Assembly: GCA_934572325.1 (NCBI GenBank)
Contig: CAKTKT010000036.1
Span: forward strand, 1 to 18,202
Direction of reading: 5' to 3'
DNA length: 18,202 nucleotides
Source: an uncultured Oscillospiraceae bacterium
GTDB taxonomy: Bacteria; Bacillota; Clostridia; Oscillospirales; Oscillospiraceae
In this document: positions 14,267-18,202 of the stretch, piece by piece
Layout: each line of letters begins with the position of its first letter
Numbering within the stretch: the stretch's first letter is position 1
Made by a program: the position numbers and the translations under genes
The notes under the pieces: model-generated
Told to the model about the DNA's origin: nothing
Database searches by the model: none
What the model saw: only the letters and a program-made list of their open reading frames with translations

Positions 14267-15277
14267 ATGAAAAAAGATTTTCTGACCACCTATGACTTCA
14301 CCAAGGAAGAGCTGATGGAGATTATCGATCTGTCGCTCGCAATAAAAAAGGCAATCAAGGCAGGCTACAATCCCCCGCTGATGAAGGACATGACCCTCGG
14401 TATGATATTCCAGCAGTCCTCCACCCGCACCCGCGTCTCCTTCGAGACCGCAATGACCCAGATGGGCGGACACGCCCAGTATCTCGGACCCGGCATGATC
14501 CAGCTCGGCGGGCACGAGACGATAGGAGACACCGGCAAGGTGCTCTCAGGACTTGTTGACATCGTCATGGCGCGCGTCATCGACCACAAGACCGTTGTGG
14601 ATCTCGCCGATGCCTGCACCGTTCCCGTGATAAACGCCATGTCCGACTATACCCACCCCACGCAGGCGATCGCGGACATCATCACAATCATGGAAAATCT
14701 CCCCGCCGGAAAGACGCTTCAGGACTGCAAGGTCGTGTTCGTCGGCGACGGAACACAGGTGTGCGCCTCGCTCGGCTTCATCTGCACCAAGCTCGGCATG
14801 AGCTTTGTCCACTACGGTCCCGTCGGGCACCAGCTCAACGAGGAGCACAAGGCGATCATGCAGCGCAATATCGAGGAGAACGGCGGGAGCTGGCTCGTCA
14901 CGGACGAGCGCGACTCCGTCCGCGGCGCGGACTTCATCTACACCGACGTGTGGTACGGGCTCTATGAAAACGAGATGCCCAAGGAGGAGCGCGTGCGCGT
15001 GTTCGGCGCTTATCAGGTCAACCGCGAGCTTATGCAGCTTGGCAATATCGGCTGCAAATTCCTGCACTGCCTGCCCTGCACCCGCGGCGAGGACGTGACC
15101 GACGAGGTCGCCGACTCCGCCTCCAGCCTCTGCTGGGAGGAGGCGTGGAACCGCCTGACCGCGATGCGCGGGCTACTGGTGTACTTCACGCGCGGGCGCA
15201 AGGCTCACAGCGAGCTGGAGAAGGCGGCGGCAAAGGAAGAGCTGGACGCTTTCCTCGCGCAGATGAGGACCCGCTGA
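14267..15277 (+). CDS. ptcA: Putrescine carbamoyltransferase
   Basis: The enzyme phosphorolyses N-carbamoylputrescine to putrescine and carbamoyl phosphate. The 336-residue protein has the carbamoyl phosphate motif STRTR (52-56), HPTQ (130-133) and HCLP (267-270) of the aspartate/ornithine carbamoyltransferase family. In place of the SMG loop of ornithine enzymes it has DVWYGLYE (227-234), as I recall from the Enterococcus putrescine enzyme, to which the whole sequence runs closely parallel (MIFQQSSTRTRVSFETAM, MIQLGGHETI). The C-terminal extension KAAAKEELDAF also fits. A strong GGAGGAG precedes ATG 14267. It is also called aguB. Confidence 0.93.
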   Translation: MKKDFLTTYDFTKEELMEIIDLSLAIKKAIKAGYNPPLMKDMTLGMIFQQSSTRTRVSFETAMTQMGGHAQYLGPGMIQLGGHETIGDTGKVLSGLVDIVMARVIDHKTVVDLADACTVPVINAMSDYTHPTQAIADIITIMENLPAGKTLQDCKVVFVGDGTQVCASLGFICTKLGMSFVHYGPVGHQLNEEHKAIMQRNIEENGGSWLVTDERDSVRGADFIYTDVWYGLYENEMPKEERVRVFGAYQVNRELMQLGNIGCKFLHCLPCTRGEDVTDEVADSASSLCWEEAWNRLTAMRGLLVYFTRGRKAHSELEKAAAKEELDAFLAQMRTR

Positions 15278-15300
15278 GCGCACGGCAGGGGGGGGAGACG

Positions 15301-16239
15301 ATGGCAAGAATAGTTGTGGCTCTGGGCGGCAACGCTCTGGGCAATACCCCGACGGAGCAGCGCGCGAAGGTCGCCGAGGCGGCAAAGACGCTCGCGGGGC
15401 TGATAGAGCAGGGCAACGAGATAGTGATCGCCCACGGCAACGGGCCGCAGGTGGGCATGATAAACCTCGCGCTGAGCCATTCCGCCGCGGACAGCGTGAT
15501 AAAGGCGGAAATGCCGTTTCCCGAGTGCGGCGCGATGAGCCAGGGGTATATCGGCTATCACCTGCAAAACGCCGTGCTGCGCGAGCTGCGCCGCCGAGGG
15601 GTGAAAAAGGACGTCGTCACGCTCGTGACGCAGGTGGAGGTGGACGCGGCTGACCCCGCCTTTGAAAACCCCACGAAGCCCATAGGCGCTTTCTGCACCG
15701 AAAAAGAGGCGCGCGCGGCGATGGCGGCGGACAGCGCGCTCACGTTCAGGGAGGACGCGGGGCGCGGCTGGCGGCGGGTCGTGGCGTCGCCCCTGCCCGT
15801 GGGCATCGTGGAGCGGGACAGCATAGTCTCGCTCGTGGGCGCGGGCGTTGTGGTCGTGGCGTGCGGCGGCGGCGGCATCCCCGTCGTGCGGCGCGGCGAG
15901 GGCGACTATGAGGGCGTGAGCGCCGTGATAGACAAGGACTTCGCGTCGGAATGTCTCGCGGAGCTTGTGGGCGCGGACTATCTCTATATCCTCACGGCTG
16001 TTGACCGCGTGTGCATAAACTTCGGCAAGCCCGATATGCGCGAGCTGCGCGAGCTGACGGCGGCGGAGGCGAACGCATACGCCGAGGCGGGGCACTTCGC
16101 CCCCGGCAGCATGCTGCCCAAGGTCAGGGCGGCGGTGAAGTTCGCCGAGTCGAAGGCGGGTCGGCGCGCCGTGATATGCTCGCTCGAGAAAGCCACCCTC
16201 GCCATGAGCGGCGAGAGCGGCACGGTTATAAAAGGATAA
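15301..16239 (+). CDS. arcC: Carbamate kinase
   Basis: The enzyme transfers phosphate from carbamoyl phosphate to ADP, giving ATP and carbamate that breaks down to CO2 and ammonia; this is the energy-yielding step. The 312-residue protein shows VVALGGNAL (5-13), AHGNGPQVG (44-52), NPTKPIG (123-129), ASPLPVGI, CGGGGIPV (188-195), VIDKDFAS (209-216) and the C-terminal SMLPKVRAAVKF. ATG 15301 follows a long G-rich ribosome binding site, 23 bp after ptcA. In agmatine loci this gene is usually called aguC. It is the last gene of the operon. Confidence 0.96.
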   Translation: MARIVVALGGNALGNTPTEQRAKVAEAAKTLAGLIEQGNEIVIAHGNGPQVGMINLALSHSAADSVIKAEMPFPECGAMSQGYIGYHLQNAVLRELRRRGVKKDVVTLVTQVEVDAADPAFENPTKPIGAFCTEKEARAAMAADSALTFREDAGRGWRRVVASPLPVGIVERDSIVSLVGAGVVVVACGGGGIPVVRRGEGDYEGVSAVIDKDFASECLAELVGADYLYILTAVDRVCINFGKPDMRELRELTAAEANAYAEAGHFAPGSMLPKVRAAVKFAESKAGRRAVICSLEKATLAMSGESGTVIKG

Positions 16240-16256
16240 AGCTAAGACGGCAAATC

Positions 16257-16282
16257 AGGCTCGCGGCGAACGCCGCGAGCCT
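16257..16282. terminator. Convergent GC-rich hairpin between arcC and the glycosyltransferase
   Basis: AGGCTCGCGGC (16257-16267) pairs perfectly with GCCGCGAGCCT (16272-16282) around GAAC. It lies between two converging genes, so it probably ends both transcripts. Neither strand has a clean T-run next to it, so it may work with Rho or mainly block exonucleases. Confidence 0.6.
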
Positions 16283-16294
16283 GAACGGTTTATA

Positions 16295-17332
16295 TCACTT
16301 TTTGTGCTTGAGCACCATGAAGAGCCTCGGCGTGACGCGCCCGGCGAGGGCGACAATGCGGAACATGAGCATATTCAGCGCCACACACCGCGTGTGCATC
16401 ACCGCGCACATTATCCTCGCCGCCGCGCTGCCGAAGCTGCCCTCGCTGCGCTGCTGCACCTGCGGGTTTTGCAGTATGCCGCGCACATACGCGCGCTTGC
16501 CGCGGTAGTCGAGATCGCAGCTCGGCGAGTATAAATTCGTCATGCACGAGAAGATGCTCTTGACGAACATATACCGGCAGGGCGCGTCGTCCTCCGTGCC
16601 GAAGCGACTGCAAAGCTGCTGCATACGGCTGTCGGCGAGGCAGCACGCCTCCGGCTTTTTTTCATAGTAGCGGGAGATGAGGCTCTCTCCGGCGTGCATG
16701 ACGTAAAAATACCTGCACTCGGGCAGCATCGCCGTCATGACCGCGCGCTCAAGGCAGTCGAAGATGAAAAGCCTGTCCTCGCCCCAGCGAAAGTCGAGAA
16801 AGCGCAGAGCGCCCTCGCGGATGAGCCGCGCGGAGAAGAGCTTCGCCCAGACCTGATTGAGCATATTCGCCGTGTACAGCCTTGGCAGCGCCTCGCCGAG
16901 CGTCGAGGCGTCGAACATCGCCTCCGGCTCGTAGTAGTCGCGCCTCGCCCCGTCGGGGCTGAGGATGGTGAAGCCCATCAGCACAAGCTCCGCGCCCCGT
17001 GCCGCCGCCGTCAGCGCATACTCCACCGCGTCGGGGGCGATATAGTCGTCCGCGTCCACGAACATCACATAGTCCGCATCCGCGCTTATCGCCTCCATGC
17101 CGCGGTTGCGAGCCGCGGCGGGACCGGAATTGGGCATACGTATCACGTGGGCGCGCGTGTCCGTGCGTGCGATGCGCGCGGCGGTCTCCGCCGTCTCGTC
17201 GGTCGAGCCGTCGTCCACGACGATAAGCTCAAGCTCCCCGTGCGTCTGGGCGAGCACGCTTTTCATCGCGCGTTCTATATACTCTCCGGCGTTGTACGCC
17301 GGTATTATCAGAGATACCTTCGGCTGCTTCAT
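16295..17332 (-). CDS. Family 2 glycosyltransferase
   Basis: The 345-residue protein has a GT-A fold N-terminus: VSLIIPAYNAGEYIERAMKSVLAQT (6-30), IVVDDGSTDET (37-47), NSGPAAARNRGME (68-80) and the metal-binding FVDADDYI (91-98). An EDRLFIFD-type region follows near residue 180. The C-terminal 130 residues are less typical and contain a short hydrophobic stretch near the end (MLMFRIVALAG), which may touch the membrane. Such enzymes transfer sugars from nucleotide sugars to cell-surface polymers; donor and acceptor cannot be told. Its ATG directly follows the stop of the upstream gene with no spacer, and AGAGGATGG inside that gene serves as ribosome binding site. Confidence 0.88.
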   Translation of the reverse strand: MKQPKVSLIIPAYNAGEYIERAMKSVLAQTHGELELIVVDDGSTDETAETAARIARTDTRAHVIRMPNSGPAAARNRGMEAISADADYVMFVDADDYIAPDAVEYALTAAARGAELVLMGFTILSPDGARRDYYEPEAMFDASTLGEALPRLYTANMLNQVWAKLFSARLIREGALRFLDFRWGEDRLFIFDCLERAVMTAMLPECRYFYVMHAGESLISRYYEKKPEACCLADSRMQQLCSRFGTEDDAPCRYMFVKSIFSCMTNLYSPSCDLDYRGKRAYVRGILQNPQVQQRSEGSFGSAAARIMCAVMHTRCVALNMLMFRIVALAGRVTPRLFMVLKHKK

Positions 17333-18019
17333 TCAACCATCCTCTCCGCTACGGGCGACCGCAACGAGATATTCATACATCGGCGTGAGCGCCGCGAACG
17401 TGTCCGCGAGCATGGCGGGCAGCTCGGGGGAGTAGAGCGCGCCGCCGAAGTCGCGCGTACAGTCGATGCCCACGCGCCTGCGGTTGTACCACTGGTCGAT
17501 CACGCCGCCGTGACTGCCTTTCGGCTTTTTATACTCCTCGCCCGACACGGCAAAGCCCTCGAGCCTGCGGAGCTTTCCCGCCATACGCGCGAAGCGGGCG
17601 GGGTTTGCGTCGATGCTGCGGCGGAACGCCTCCATCTGCGCTGCCGTGGCGCTGTAAAACCCCATGCCGTAGCTGTAATCCGCCGCACCCAGCTCAAACC
17701 AGAACATCGGTCCGTCAAGGAGCTTGTCGTCGCCCTTTATGGAAAACCACAGGTGATCCTTGTACGGTCCTCTCCCGTGCAGCCGCCGCGCGTCGCGGTA
17801 GATGCGCGCCACGTGCAGCTTCAGCTCGTCCCCGCCGCGCCGCGCCGAAGTCAATGCGAACGTCTCCGCCGCGAGCGCCTTAAACGGGCGGTTGAGCACC
17901 CGCTCAAACTCGTCCTTGTGCGCGAGAAACCATGTCCGCTCGTTGTTGAACGACAGCTCCCACAAAAAATCCGAGGTTTTGGGCGTGAAGCCCTCAAATT
18001 TCATATCGTCATTGCTCAT
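17333..18019 (-). CDS. DUF2461 family protein
   Basis: The 228-residue protein matches the DUF2461 (TIGR02453) pattern: DFLWELSFNNERTWFLAHKDEFE near 17-39, ARIYRDARRLHGRGPYKDHLWFSI in the middle, and YSYGMGFYSATAAQMEAFR. The family is widespread and has no established biochemical role. The start chosen is ATG 18017-18019 (MSNDDMKFEG), with AGGTG 7 bases upstream. A longer frame begins at 18103, upstream of the likely promoter -10 end, and lacks a ribosome binding site. It is followed without gap by the glycosyltransferase, so the two are coupled. Confidence 0.85.
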   Translation of the reverse strand: MSNDDMKFEGFTPKTSDFLWELSFNNERTWFLAHKDEFERVLNRPFKALAAETFALTSARRGGDELKLHVARIYRDARRLHGRGPYKDHLWFSIKGDDKLLDGPMFWFELGAADYSYGMGFYSATAAQMEAFRRSIDANPARFARMAGKLRRLEGFAVSGEEYKKPKGSHGGVIDQWYNRRRVGIDCTRDFGGALYSPELPAMLADTFAALTPMYEYLVAVARSGEDG

Positions 18020-18067
18020 AGTAACGCACCTGCTGAAAAAAATCCCTGTCATATGCTCCGAAACCGT

Positions 18068-18097
18068 ATTATAGCACATGGCGGAGCGGGGATTCAA
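18068..18097 (-). promoter_or_regulatory. Promoter of the DUF2461-glycosyltransferase unit
   Basis: On the minus strand, TTGAAT (18092-18097) and TATAAT (18068-18073) are 18 bp apart, with TGC before the -10 box forming an extended -10. The predicted start near 18061 leaves a leader of about 42 bases. Confidence 0.65.
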
Positions 18098-18202
18098 GAA
18101 CAATCGTATGAATTGAGGCTTGCGAAAATGTAGGACTACAATACATATTGGACAAGTGAATAAAAAGATATGAAGGATATGGTCTCATGGGTTATAGTTG
18201 AG

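Noticed and set aside
18171..18202. Possible gene start ATGAAGGATATG running off the right edge
   Set aside because: Only 11 codons are visible and there is no ribosome binding site; it cannot be supported.
1..18202. CRISPR array, tRNA or rRNA genes, insertion sequence with transposase
   Set aside because: No regularly spaced repeats, no tRNA-like cloverleaf or rRNA stretches, and no transposase-like protein were seen on either strand.

Overview
This is a GC-rich window from what is most likely a spore-forming Bacillota of class Clostridia. The evidence is the rpmG-secE-nusG-rplK-rplA block in Gram-positive order, strong AGGAGG-type ribosome binding sites, a SpoIVB-type S55 protease, AzlCD, and a clostridial-style agmatine deiminase cluster. 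I cannot name a genus from sequence reading alone.

Layout. (1) 1-2500, minus strand: the ribosomal/transcription block rpmG, secE, nusG, rplK, rplA. It is driven by a near-consensus sigma-A promoter at 2459-2487, has a possible L1-binding leader between rplK and rplA, and ends in a strong hairpin just after rplA. Beyond that, 1-76 folds into a second structure that I cannot assign with certainty. (2) 2530-4298, plus strand: folC and ruvX, from a promoter divergent to the ribosomal one. (3) 4430-5422: a secreted SpoIVB-like PDZ/S55 serine protease outside its usual neighbourhood. (4) 5534-7210: fhs (formate-tetrahydrofolate ligase), followed 5 bp after its stop by a 161-bp imperfect palindrome. 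(5) 7471-8504: azlC-azlD, a branched-chain amino acid exporter pair with overlapping genes. (6) 8747-16239: an agmatine catabolism locus. It comprises an RpiR/SIS-type regulator, agmatine deiminase (aguA), an APC antiporter, an NhaC-family antiporter, putrescine carbamoyltransferase and carbamate kinase. (7) 16295-18019, minus strand: a DUF2461 protein and a family 2 glycosyltransferase, convergent with the agmatine locus across a GC-rich hairpin. The last 100 bp are AT-rich and carry no supported gene.

How the genes work together. The agmatine locus encodes a full substrate-level ATP pathway: agmatine to N-carbamoylputrescine plus ammonia (AguA), then putrescine plus carbamoyl phosphate (PTC), then ATP plus CO2 and ammonia (carbamate kinase). 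The APC protein is the natural agmatine/putrescine exchanger. The NhaC-type protein inside the operon and the RpiR-type regulator in front of it are not part of the textbook AgDI operon. The long aguA leader can be drawn as an RNA with two mutually exclusive pairings. GTAAC/GTTAC inverted repeats occur in both the regulator and aguA upstream regions. These are the best candidates for undescribed biology here. FolC and Fhs together suggest one-carbon/folate metabolism, though they are separate transcription units.
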